Of a stretch of DNA of 64,000 nt, positions 30,695-39,306 are shown piece after piece. The notes beneath the pieces were generated by a model. The model was not told the DNA's origin. It saw nothing but the letters and a program-made list of their open reading frames with translations, and made no database searches. Location: the NCBI RefSeq assembly GCF_029537235.1, contig NZ_CP120638.1, positions 124,001 through 188,000 on the forward strand, read 5' to 3'. The translations under genes and the position numbers were made by a program. Source of the stretch: Rhizobium sp. 32-5/1. GTDB lineage: Bacteria > Pseudomonadota > Alphaproteobacteria > Rhizobiales > Rhizobiaceae. Position 1 is the stretch's first letter. Each line of letters starts with the position of its first letter.

Positions 30695-31447
30695 TCAGAG
30701 GACGGCGGTTTCGGGTGTACCGAAACGGATCCGGAAGCGTCTATTTTCCTTGCCCTTCTTCTCGATCTTGGCAATGAAAATCGCACCGACTTCCTGGGTT
30801 TCGGAAACATGCGTGCCGCCGCAGGGTTGGCTGTCGATCAATGCGTTCTCGCCGATGCAGACGAGGCTGACCCGGCCCAGACCAATGGGCGGGCGCACGT
30901 TCTTCGACTTGACGATACCGGGATTGGCGATCAGTTCCGCGTCGGTGATCCACTGCAGATAGACCGGATGGTTGGCGTTGACGAGTGCCATAATGTCTGC
31001 GGTTACGCTGTCCTTGTCGATGGTTTCGCTCATGTCGAAATCGACCCGGCTTTCCTCCTCGCCCACGGCCGCTCCGGTGATCGGGTAGGAACAGACGACG
31101 GACAGCAGGTGGCAGGCCGTGTGCATGCGCATCAGGCGGTAGCGACGCTCCCAATCAACATGCAGCACGAGTTTTTCGCCGACGTCAGGTACCGGTTGCG
31201 CCTCCGCCGGGACATGGAGGATGATATCCTTGGTTTCGCCGTGGCGGGTACCGGAAATCTCGATACGGCTACCGTCGGCGCGCTCGAAAAAGCCGCTATC
31301 GCCCGGCTGGCCGCCGGACGTTGCATAAAAGCAGGTCTGATCGAGTTCCATGCTGCCGTCGTCAAAGACTGCCGTGACCACCGCTTCCGCTGTCGAGAGA
31401 TAGAAATCGTCGCGAAAGAGGGCGGTCGTCGGCACTGTCATGATCAT
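30695..31447 (-). CDS. Alanyl-tRNA editing protein (AlaX type)
   Basis: A free-standing editing domain of 250 aa homologous to that of AlaRS; it hydrolyses misacylated tRNA-Ala (Ser- or Gly-tRNA-Ala). The zinc-site motifs are intact: H-T-A-C-H in the middle (H-x3-H) and C-G-G-T-H near the C-terminus. The N-terminal S-G-G-Q-P-G-D-S-G segment fits the glycine-rich motif of longer AlaX-M/L proteins. The start ATG 31447 lies just before the cysK stop (31449), indicating coupling; a second ATG at 31441 is possible. Confidence 0.9.
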   Translation of the reverse strand: MIMTVPTTALFRDDFYLSTAEAVVTAVFDDGSMELDQTCFYATSGGQPGDSGFFERADGSRIEISGTRHGETKDIILHVPAEAQPVPDVGEKLVLHVDWERRYRLMRMHTACHLLSVVCSYPITGAAVGEEESRVDFDMSETIDKDSVTADIMALVNANHPVYLQWITDAELIANPGIVKSKNVRPPIGLGRVSLVCIGENALIDSQPCGGTHVSETQEVGAIFIAKIEKKGKENRRFRIRFGTPETAVL

Positions 31448-31448
31448 G

Positions 31449-32489
31449 CTATCCAGCGGGTTCGTATGGCACTGCGATGTCGGACGTCCTGCTCAACCAT
31501 GTCGGAACCGGTAGCCCCTTGGAGGCGAGAAAGGCCGGGTTGAACAGTTTCGATTGATAGCGGTTACCATAGTCGCAAAGGATCGTCACGATGGTATGTC
31601 CGGGACCGAGATCTTTTGCCAGACGGATTGCGCCCGCGATGTTGATCCCGGAAGAGCCGCCAACGCAGATGCCTTCATGTTCAATCAGGTCGAAGACCAG
31701 CGGAATGGCCTCGGAATCCGGGATTTGATAGGCAAAATCAGGCGTGAAGCCTTCGAGATTTGCTGTGATCCGTCCCTGACCGATACCTTCGGTGATGGAA
31801 CCACCAGCGGACTTGAGTTCGCCATGAGCGTAAAAGTTATAAAGCGCCGCCCCCTCCGGATCGGCCAGGCCAATCTTGATGGCCGGGTTCTTCGCCTTGA
31901 GGCCTTCTGCCACACCGGCCAGTGTGCCTCCGGAACCAACGGCGCAAATGAATCCGTCGACCTTGCCGTCCGTATCGCGCCAGATCTCCGGCGCCGTCGT
32001 TTCGACATGCGCATTGCGGTTGGCGACGTTGTCGAACTGGTTGGCCCAGATCGCCCCATTCGGTTCGCTCTTGGCCAGCTGCTCGGCAAGGCGGCCGGAA
32101 AGTTTCACGTAGTTGTTGGGATTGCGGTAGGGGACCGCCGGCACTTCGACGAGTTCAGCGCCCAGCAGCCGCAGCGCATCCTTCTTTTCCTGGCTTTGTG
32201 TTTCCGGAATAACGATCACGGTGCGATAGCCAAGAGCCTGAGCGACCAGGGCAAGGCCGATGCCGGTATTGCCAGCGGTGCCCTCGACGATGACACCGCC
32301 CGGACGCAACTGGCCGGTGCTTTCGGCGTGGCGAATGATCGACAGCGCTGCGCGATCCTTCACGGATTGGCCGGGGTTGAGGAATTCCGCCTTGCCGAGG
32401 ATCGTGCACCCCGTCGCATCCGAAGCGCCCTTGAGGCGAATCAAAGGCGTGTTGCCGATGGCATCGAGAACGGAAGGCAATGCGGGCAT
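31449..32489 (-). CDS. Cysteine synthase A-like PLP enzyme
   Basis: 346 aa of the beta-substituting PLP family. The PLP lysine is in G-Q-S-V-K-D-R-A-A, the substrate loop reads E-G-T-A-G-N-T-G-I-G-L-A, and the phosphate loop is G-S-G-G-T-L-A-G. The N-terminal I-G-N-T-P-L-I-R-L is typical. It makes cysteine from O-acetylserine and sulfide, although this longer form may have a different donor such as O-phosphoserine or use cystathionine. ATG 32489 has a GAGG site upstream. It heads the operon alaX-sseA-GNAT. Confidence 0.87.
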   Translation of the reverse strand: MPALPSVLDAIGNTPLIRLKGASDATGCTILGKAEFLNPGQSVKDRAALSIIRHAESTGQLRPGGVIVEGTAGNTGIGLALVAQALGYRTVIVIPETQSQEKKDALRLLGAELVEVPAVPYRNPNNYVKLSGRLAEQLAKSEPNGAIWANQFDNVANRNAHVETTAPEIWRDTDGKVDGFICAVGSGGTLAGVAEGLKAKNPAIKIGLADPEGAALYNFYAHGELKSAGGSITEGIGQGRITANLEGFTPDFAYQIPDSEAIPLVFDLIEHEGICVGGSSGINIAGAIRLAKDLGPGHTIVTILCDYGNRYQSKLFNPAFLASKGLPVPTWLSRTSDIAVPYEPAG

Positions 32490-32727
32490 GGAGAGAGACC
32501 TCTTGTTTCATGGCGGCTGGACCGACCGGAGTTCGATCCAGAGGCAAGCTATTTCAGCGATGAAGTGCCCGAGTGCAAGCGCCTTAGCGCAGGGGCTATC
32601 CATTCCTGATAGATTGCCGTGTTTTCGACTTGCCGACCATACAAAACAAGAAATACTGTTTTAACAGAACGCCTTCGCTGACAAAAATTCACCAGAATCC
32701 AGGGATGGGCACGTTTATTCGCCGGTG

Positions 32728-32757
32728 TGATCCAATTTTGGCGTAAAGTCGTAGGAT
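32728..32757 (+). promoter_or_regulatory. Putative RpoE/ChrR-type ECF promoter of the chrR-like gene
   Basis: TGATCC (32728-32733), an 18-bp spacer and TAGGAT (32752-32757). This fits the promoter recognised by the ECF sigma factor RpoE of the RpoE-ChrR singlet-oxygen system (TGATCC -35, TA-rich -10, about 18 bp apart). It lies 55 bp before the chrR-like ATG. The same arrangement precedes phrB. Confidence 0.72.
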
Positions 32758-32812
32758 GTAGCAGGCATACGAGGGCTGGGAACAGGCCGCGCGAAATAGG
32801 AATTTTCAGCCG

Positions 32813-33466
32813 ATGGCAGGCGATAATTTGAATACGGTCGATGCACTGATTGCGCACTATGCCGCTGGCATTCTTCCTGAACCTGCGCGTGTGCTGGTTG
32901 CTGCGCATCTTGAACTCAAGGCCGACAATCGCCCCAAACTGGTTGCCTTTGAAGCGCTTGCGGGCGACCTTCTCGAAAAGATTGAGCCAGCGCCAATGGC
33001 GTCAAGGAACCTGCGTCTCGAGCAAATCTTCCTTTCTCGGGAAGACGAACGAAAGCCGATCCAAAGCAAACCGGCAAGACCGACAAATGCTCTTATGCCG
33101 CGCGCATTGTACGATTTTGTCGGCTTTGAGGCCGAAGACATCCCTTGGAAGACCAAACTTCCTGGTTTCAAGGAATATGTCGTCGGCGATTTTGATGGTT
33201 TCGAGGTCAGCTTCTTCTGGATCCGGCCGGGCCGCGCAGTCCCAGCCCATACTCACAAGGGATGCGAATTTTCTCTCGTACTCGATGGCGCCTTCAATGA
33301 CGCGCGCGGACGCTATGGTCCGGGCGATATCTCCGTGGCCGATGACAGCGTCGATCACCGTCCGATCGCCGAAAAGGACCGTCCCTGCATTGGGTTTGCC
33401 GTGGTCGATGCGCCGCTGAAACTCACAGGTTCGCTTCGCCAGATGATCGGCGACCTGATCGGCTGA
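32813..33466 (+). CDS. ChrR-family cupin protein (anti-sigma-factor-like), without the C-x2-C zinc motif
   Basis: 217 aa. The N-terminal ~75 residues resemble the anti-sigma domain of ChrR (L-I-A-H-Y-A-A-G-I-L, then L-V-A-A-H-L-E-L), but the usual C-x2-C of zinc-binding anti-sigma domains is replaced by L-K-A-D-N. The C-terminal half is a cupin with P-A-H-T-H-K-G-C-E-F-S-L-V-L-D-G. In Rhodobacter, ChrR holds the ECF sigma factor RpoE until singlet oxygen appears. No sigma-factor gene is next to this one, so it is either an orphan anti-sigma factor or a cupin with another job. The preceding ECF-type promoter and the nearby phrB/cfa operon support membership in such a regulon. Confidence 0.78.
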   Translation: MAGDNLNTVDALIAHYAAGILPEPARVLVAAHLELKADNRPKLVAFEALAGDLLEKIEPAPMASRNLRLEQIFLSREDERKPIQSKPARPTNALMPRALYDFVGFEAEDIPWKTKLPGFKEYVVGDFDGFEVSFFWIRPGRAVPAHTHKGCEFSLVLDGAFNDARGRYGPGDISVADDSVDHRPIAEKDRPCIGFAVVDAPLKLTGSLRQMIGDLIG

Positions 33467-33544
33467 ACGCCGGCTCTCCCCGGAACAATGCGTCTGTTGA
33501 CGCGTCTTTCCGGTGAGGACATCCGTGAACAACAGGGACATTTC

Positions 33545-34390
33545 ATGAGCGACTACATCGCACGTCCGGACCATGGGCTCGCCTGGGTGACCGGTGCAAG
33601 TTCCGGCATTGGAAGGGCCTTGGCGCTACGCCTTGTCAGGGATGGTTATTGCGTGGTGGTAACGGCGCGCGACCATGAAAAACTGGTTGCTCTGCAGCAC
33701 GAGGCCCAAAGTTTAGGCCGAATCATCGTTCTTGACGGCGACGTGACGGATCCGCGCGACATGGAGCGCATTGTATCAGCCATCGAATATGACCACGGAC
33801 GACTGGCGCTGGTTGTCCTGAATGCTGGTGTTTATATCCCCGTGCATGGCGAGGATCTGTACCGCGAGGATTTTGAAAAGACCTTTGCCGTCAACCTGCA
33901 TGGTGTCGTCAACTGCCTGCTCCCGGCGATCCGGCATATGAAGACGCAAGGGAATGGCGGGCAGGTGGGGCTGGTCTCGTCCGTCACCGGTTACGCCGGC
34001 CTGCCGACCAGTGCTGCCTATGGTGCGACCAAGGCGGCGCTGATCAACATGGCGGAAAGCCTGAAATTCGATCTCGACAAGATCGGTATCCGCATCCAGA
34101 TCATCAATCCCGGCTTTGTCGAAACGCCGGCAACGGCGCAGAACGCCTTCGAAATGCCGGCGCTGATCAGCCCGGAGCAGGCCGCCGACCGGATCGCGGA
34201 AGGTTTAAGGTCGAAGGCGTTCGAGATCACCTTCCCGAAGCGTTTCACCTATGCGCTGAAATTCCTGCGCCTGCTGCCTTACCCTACCTATTTCTGGCTG
34301 ATCAACCGCGCGACGGGCTGGAAGAAACGACCGCTCGAAGCGCGGACAATGCCGGATTCCGTACCGAACGTCGATCAAAACAAAGTCTAA
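33545..34390 (+). CDS. Short-chain dehydrogenase/reductase
   Basis: 281 aa from ATG 33545. The SDR cofactor loop is T-G-A-S-S-G-I-G, the N-N-A-G equivalent is L-N-A-G-V, and the catalytic Ser and Y-x3-K are in S-S-V-T-G-Y and A-A-Y-G-A-T-K. A C-terminal hydrophobic segment (F-L-R-L-L-P-Y-P-T-Y-F-W-L-I) suggests membrane association and a lipid or other hydrophobic substrate. It lies 78 nt behind the chrR-like gene on the same strand, so it likely shares the ECF-type promoter and a role in lipid-damage response. Confidence 0.88.
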   Translation: MSDYIARPDHGLAWVTGASSGIGRALALRLVRDGYCVVVTARDHEKLVALQHEAQSLGRIIVLDGDVTDPRDMERIVSAIEYDHGRLALVVLNAGVYIPVHGEDLYREDFEKTFAVNLHGVVNCLLPAIRHMKTQGNGGQVGLVSSVTGYAGLPTSAAYGATKAALINMAESLKFDLDKIGIRIQIINPGFVETPATAQNAFEMPALISPEQAADRIAEGLRSKAFEITFPKRFTYALKFLRLLPYPTYFWLINRATGWKKRPLEARTMPDSVPNVDQNKV

Positions 34391-34392
34391 AT

Positions 34393-35733
34393 TCAAATCG
34401 CGATACGTTCGCGCAGGCTTTTCTGAGCGCTTTCATCAATTGGAAAATTCCACATGAGAGCAACCGCTGCGAGCTTCAGCACGACCGGTATCCAGGCATA
34501 AATCACGGCGAGGGCCAACAGCGCGGATGAATCGTTGGTCGCCGCCGGTGCCGGATCAAAGCCGAAGAAGGCCAGAAGCGGCAGCACGAGGCCCGCGCCG
34601 GTTGCGAGCGAGAGCTTGGTTGCCAGTCCCCAAGCCGCAAAATAAAAGCCGCTGCGCTGATCGCCAGAGGACGCCGTATCGGCATCGATGACATCTGCTT
34701 GGATCGAGGGTGGCAAAGCCAGATCAAAGCCGAGCAACAGGCCGGTTGCGGCGCAGACAAGCGCGAAGGGGACCAGTGCGCCGACAGGAAGAAGCGGTGC
34801 CACGGTGAAGATCACGCAGGCGATGATCATCGCAAGGCACCAGGCGCGATGTTTGCCGAGGCGGCGTGCAACAAGGGTTGCAAGCGGCACGCCGGCGATG
34901 CCACACAGAAAATATAGGAACAGCAAGGGTCCACGCATCTCCGGCAGTTCCAGGCGCGCGGAGACGAAATATAGAAACAACGTTGCCGGAATGCCGTTGG
35001 CAAATCCGTTGAGAAAGAACGCCGCGATCAATCGCAGGAAGGGGCGGTTCTGCGCGAGCAGGGTAATCGCCTCGCGCAAGGCAAGACGCTTGATCGTTGC
35101 ATCCCGCGGTTCCGGCACAATAAAAACGGCCAAACAGCCAAAGGCCAGCAGCATGACGGCGACAGCAACACCGAGCGCCGCCAGTCCGGAAAACCCCTTC
35201 ACCTCGAAGCCGATCGTAAACGGCAGCACGATGGCAATCAGTGTGCCGACCAGTGTCAGCGCCTCGCGCACCGCCGTAAGCGCGGTGCGACCATGATAGT
35301 CCGGTACGAGTTCCGCGCCCCAGGCGGCATAGGGCACGGTCGCCAGCGTGAAGGCAAGCGAGATCAGCATGCCCCAGCCCGCCAGCCAGCCCAACCCGGC
35401 ATCGGCCGGCGGCCAATAGAGCATCCAGGCCGAGAGGGCGGCGAGAGGTAGGGACAAAAGGAACAGCAAGCGACGGCGGCCGAACGACGGACTGATCCTG
35501 TCGGCAACATAGCCCGTCAGCGGATCGGTCAGCGCGTCGAACAGGCGGATGATGAGGAGCACCCAGCCGACCGAAGCGATCGGCAGGCCGAGCGTTTCGG
35601 TATAATAGGTGGGCACCAGGGCATAGAGCGGCAGGCCGAGCGCGGCCAGTGGCGCGGCAGGCAGGGCGTAGGCGAAAAGCACGCGGCGACTGATGCGACC
35701 GTCGGCAAGGCCGCCGCCGTGCTGATCATTCAT
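34393..35733 (-). CDS. GPH-family (sugar:cation symporter-like) MFS transporter
   Basis: 446 aa from the ATG at 35733 with about 12 hydrophobic segments. Conserved features: Y-A-L-P-A-A-P-L-A at the first helix, D-A-L-T-D-P-L-T-G-Y-V-A-D-R at the loop after helix 2 (the GPH/MFS signature), and R-S-G-F-Y-F-A-A-W-G in the second half. The substrate is unknown; in this operon it may handle a lipid-derived compound rather than a sugar. The start overlaps the cfa stop by 3 nt, and the gene ends the five-gene minus-strand operon. Confidence 0.85.
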   Translation of the reverse strand: MNDQHGGGLADGRISRRVLFAYALPAAPLAALGLPLYALVPTYYTETLGLPIASVGWVLLIIRLFDALTDPLTGYVADRISPSFGRRRLLFLLSLPLAALSAWMLYWPPADAGLGWLAGWGMLISLAFTLATVPYAAWGAELVPDYHGRTALTAVREALTLVGTLIAIVLPFTIGFEVKGFSGLAALGVAVAVMLLAFGCLAVFIVPEPRDATIKRLALREAITLLAQNRPFLRLIAAFFLNGFANGIPATLFLYFVSARLELPEMRGPLLFLYFLCGIAGVPLATLVARRLGKHRAWCLAMIIACVIFTVAPLLPVGALVPFALVCAATGLLLGFDLALPPSIQADVIDADTASSGDQRSGFYFAAWGLATKLSLATGAGLVLPLLAFFGFDPAPAATNDSSALLALAVIYAWIPVVLKLAAVALMWNFPIDESAQKSLRERIAI

Positions 35734-36978
35734 AGACGACCTGTCTGACGTCGATGTTGCGGGCGCGGAACCCGGCCTCGCAATAGAACAGGTAGAACTC
35801 CCAGAGTCGTTTGAACCTGATATCGAAACCGAGCGGCTCGATCTTGTCCCAGACGGACCAGAATCGCTCCCGCCATTCGGCCAGAGTCCGGGCATAATCC
35901 AGACCGAAGCCGAAATCGGCGCTCATCTTCAGGCCGACCTTGCGGCCAAGATCGACCAGATGTTCGCGTGTCGGCAGCATGCCGCCTGGGAAAACGTATT
36001 TCTGGATGAAATCGGGATTGTCTCGATATTCCTGATAGGCTTCCGGCTTGATCGTGATGATTTGCAGGCCGGCTTTGCCGCCTGGTTTCAGGCAGCGCTG
36101 GAGCTGCGAGAAATAGGTCGGCCAATATTTTTCACCGACCGCCTCGAACATCTCGATCGAAACGATCCGGTCGTATTGACCCGCCTCGTCGCGATAGTCC
36201 TGGAACTTGATATCGACCTTGTCGGAAAGACCGGCCTTCTTCATCCTCTGCGTCGCAAATTCCAGCTGTTCGCGGCTGATGGTCAGGCCGGTCACCTTGC
36301 AGCCGATCTCGCTTGCCGCATAATCGGCAAAACCGCCCCATCCACAGCCGATTTCCAGCACATGATCGCTCGAGCGGATAGCTGCCGCCTCAGCCAGCGC
36401 CTTGTATTTCGCCCGCTGCGCAGACTGGAGATCGTTTGCGCCGTCCGCGAACAATGCCGAGGAATACGTCATGCTGGGATCCAGCCATTCCCGGTAGAAG
36501 GCATTGCCGAGATCATAATGGGCCGAAATATTGCGCTTTGAACCGGATTTCGTGTTGGCGTTCATCCAGTGGCGGAATTTCTCCACGAGGCGGAAGAAGC
36601 CCCGGGCTCCATTGGCAAAATTACGACCGACATCGGCATTGACGAGAAAAAGCTCAAGGAAAGCCCCGATATCCGGACTGTCCCAATCACCATCCATGTA
36701 GCTTTCGGCCACAGCGATGGTGCCGCCGGTCAACGCGCGTTGAGGCAGGTTCAATTGTGCAACGTGACGCGGGCCGACGGCCCGCTCACCTTGCCCTTGA
36801 TCATCACGCTGCGACCATCGGGCAGGGTCAGTGTCAGCGCGCCGCTCTGCATATGCACCAGCCCGCGCAAAACCATCTGCGCCTTGGCAGGCAATCCCTT
36901 GATGATGCGCGAGATATTGTCTGCGGAAAGCCGCTCTGCGTCTTTCTGATTGGAATAACAAGTGTCTGCTGTGCTCAT
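35726..36978 (-). CDS. cfa: Cyclopropane-fatty-acyl-phospholipid synthase; one frame break
   Basis: About 417 aa when one base is restored near 36752, giving the join V-T-L-H-N-W-N-L-P. It transfers a methylene group from S-adenosylmethionine to double bonds of membrane phospholipid acyl chains. The SAM loop is L-E-I-G-C-G-W-G-G, and E-M-F-E-A-V-G-E-K-Y-W is the family's substrate-side signature. The start M-S-T-A-D-T is at 36978. Paralogues in this operon context in Rhodobacter belong to the RpoE regulon and act on unusual fatty acids, so this may not be the housekeeping enzyme. Confidence 0.9.
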
Positions 36979-37020
36979 ACAACGGTCCTCAGCAATCATT
37001 GCTCGTGACACAAAATAACC

Positions 37021-37959
37021 TCATTCCGCCGGGTCGCCAAGGGCGGCGTCACTGAGCCGGGACGTCCGCAGCGGGCGACCGAGATCGTGCAAGGCCTGTG
37101 GCAGGTTCGCGGACGCGGCGGCCACACGAGCGTCCTGCTTCCATATGCTGACTGCCTCTGGTGCCTCAGGTCGCGGAATGTAACGCGCTCCCTTGAGCCA
37201 AAGTTTCAGCGCTTCCCAGTGAATTCCTGCAATGATCTTGATTGTAAGATGCGGGATTTTGGCCACAAGTCGTAAAATCTGACCTGTCTTGAGAGGCAGG
37301 CGCGCACCGGAGAATGTCGCGGCGAGAAGCGGGCCTTCCGCATCCGTTTCCAGAATTCGCCAACGAATCTTCTCACCTGGCGGCAGCATCCTGAAGTGAT
37401 ACCGCATCTCCATCGGTACGAAGGGCGAGACATGGAAAAGCTTTTCGCACTCCTGCCGAATTCCACCAGGCCCCGTCTGTCCCGGGCCAACCGGGCAGAC
37501 ATAAGTGTGTCGTTCGCCGAATGTGTTGCGAACCTCGTAGATCATCGCAATCACCGCACCTTGCGCATTATAGGCATAGTATACGGCAATAGGATTGAAC
37601 ACCCGGCCGAGAATGCGGGGATAACAGGCGAGCAAAATGCGGACAGGCGGGGTTTCGACACCCGCGTCCAGTAGAACTGCATCGGCATAACTTCGCAGCG
37701 ACTGATCGTCTTGTCCGGTGTGGTCTTTTTCATGGAAAGACAGAAGATTGAAGCGGTTGACCGAGAATAAGCTGCTCATGCGCGTTGCCTCGTCCAGCCG
37801 GTCGATATCGATCAGCAAGGAAAAGACCTTGTAGTTGAAGCGATGCCCCATGGGCTTCATGCGCTGGTGCATGACCTGACCTGCATAAAGTGCAGCGGCC
37901 TCGCCGGACGGCGGGCCGTTCGTTTGCATGTCGCAGCCATTGTGGCGTCCTGAAAACAT
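37021..37959 (-). CDS. DUF1365-family protein
   Basis: 312 aa. The family opening A-L-Y-A-G-Q-V-M-H-Q-R and M-G-H-R-F-N-Y-K-V-F is followed by F-N-P-I-A-V-Y-Y-A-Y and E-V-R-N-T-F-G-E-R-H, all typical of DUF1365. No activity is assigned, but the family is repeatedly linked to cfa and FAD amine-oxidase-like genes, pointing to lipid modification. The ATG follows the TAA of the oxidoreductase gene with no spacing (TAAATG), so translation is coupled. In-frame ATG at 37929 is an alternative start. Confidence 0.86.
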   Translation of the reverse strand: MFSGRHNGCDMQTNGPPSGEAAALYAGQVMHQRMKPMGHRFNYKVFSLLIDIDRLDEATRMSSLFSVNRFNLLSFHEKDHTGQDDQSLRSYADAVLLDAGVETPPVRILLACYPRILGRVFNPIAVYYAYNAQGAVIAMIYEVRNTFGERHTYVCPVGPGQTGPGGIRQECEKLFHVSPFVPMEMRYHFRMLPPGEKIRWRILETDAEGPLLAATFSGARLPLKTGQILRLVAKIPHLTIKIIAGIHWEALKLWLKGARYIPRPEAPEAVSIWKQDARVAAASANLPQALHDLGRPLRTSRLSDAALGDPAE

Positions 37960-39306
37960 TTATTCAGCCGCTTCCGCAAAGTCAGAGGATGGTGCACTCA
38001 TACGCCATGGAATGACACCGCCAAGCGCTTCAGCAGCTGCAAGCCCTGAAGTCAGGCCATCTTCGTGAAAACCATACCCGGTCCAGGCGCCTGCAAAATA
38101 AGTGTTGTTTTCGCCCTGGATGGTTTTCAATCGCTGTTGTGCCTGCATCGAACCCGCATCGAACTGCGGATGATCGTAGGAGAACTCTGCAAACACCGTA
38201 CCCGGTGCCGGATCGCGCTCGGGATTGAGCGTGACGAATAGCGGGCAATTCGCATCGATACCCTGAAGGCGGTTCATCCAGTAGCTGACGGCCACGTCGT
38301 GCTCGCCTCCCGGGCGGCTGGAGCGCAGATAGTTCCAGGACGCCCAGACCTTGCGGCGCTTCGGCATCAGGCCGGCGTCACGATGGAGCACGACACGGTT
38401 CGGCTGGTAGGGAACGGAGGAGAGGGCGGATCGCTCGTCCGCGCTTGGATCCGCAAGCATGGCAAGTGTCTGGTCGCTATGGGCGGCTACAATCACCTTG
38501 TCATAAACCGCCGTTTCGCCAAACGTATCAACAATGACGACCTTTCCGCCCTCGCGACGGATGGAGCGCACGCCGCAACCAAGGCGCAACCTATCCTCGA
38601 GCGGCGCCAGCAGCTTTTCGAGATAGGTGCGGCTACCGCCTGTGACCGTGCGCCACGGATGCGGCGTCGAATAGATCAGCCGGTGATTGTCGAAGAAATT
38701 GACGAAATGCTCGGCCGGAAACTGCAGCATCTTGCGCGCCGGCGTGGACCAGATCGCTGCGGCCATCGGAACAAGGTAATTGTTGGTGAATCCGGGCGAA
38801 AATCCGCGCCAGTTGAGATAGTCGCCAATGGACATCGAGGCCAGCCGACCGGCAACACGATCCTGCAAGCACACCTTGTTGAAGCGGAGAATTTCGCGAA
38901 GCATCAGAAGGAAGGACGGACGAATGAGATTACGCTTCTGGGCAAAGAGCGTCGCGAGGTTGTCGCCGCTCCATTCCAGCCAGCCATTGTCGAGCGAAAG
39001 CGCAAAACTCATATCGCTCTTGTGCGTCTCGACATCGAGTTCGGCAAAGAGAGCCGTCAGGTTGGGATAATTGGCTTCGTTATAGACGATGAAGCCGGTA
39101 TCGACGGAGATCGGTGTGCCATCATAATCAATATCGACCGTTGCCGTGTGCCCGCCAGCGCGCTTGTCCTTTTCATAGAGCGTCACGTCATGAACCGGAT
39201 GCAGAGCCCAGGCAGCCGAACTGCCGGACACGCCGGAACCGACAACAGCGATGTTCAAACGCCGTTGGCCGGAATAATGCAGGGCATGGGAAAGCGAAAC
39301 AGTCAT
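37960..39306 (-). CDS. FAD-dependent amine-oxidase-like oxidoreductase
   Basis: 448 aa with an N-terminal dinucleotide-binding loop (V-V-G-S-G-V-S-G-S-S-A-A) and the associated acidic strand end L-Y-E-K-D-K-R-A-G-G-H. A C-terminal FAD motif (F-A-G-A-W-T-G-Y-G-F-H-E-D-G-L) closes the fold. This subfamily is a standard partner of DUF1365 and Cfa-like proteins; Rhodobacter homologues in the RpoE regulon act on methylated or furan fatty acids, so a membrane-lipid substrate is the best guess. The ATG overlaps the phrB stop (ATGA). Confidence 0.86.
   Translation of the reverse strand: MTVSLSHALHYSGQRRLNIAVVGSGVSGSSAAWALHPVHDVTLYEKDKRAGGHTATVDIDYDGTPISVDTGFIVYNEANYPNLTALFAELDVETHKSDMSFALSLDNGWLEWSGDNLATLFAQKRNLIRPSFLLMLREILRFNKVCLQDRVAGRLASMSIGDYLNWRGFSPGFTNNYLVPMAAAIWSTPARKMLQFPAEHFVNFFDNHRLIYSTPHPWRTVTGGSRTYLEKLLAPLEDRLRLGCGVRSIRREGGKVVIVDTFGETAVYDKVIVAAHSDQTLAMLADPSADERSALSSVPYQPNRVVLHRDAGLMPKRRKVWASWNYLRSSRPGGEHDVAVSYWMNRLQGIDANCPLFVTLNPERDPAPGTVFAEFSYDHPQFDAGSMQAQQRLKTIQGENNTYFAGAWTGYGFHEDGLTSGLAAAEALGGVIPWRMSAPSSDFAEAAE

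Noticed and set aside
34688..35296. Basic plus-strand frame opposite the GPH transporter
   Set aside because: Arg/Ser/Ala-rich shadow frame within a gene with twelve predicted membrane helices on the other strand.
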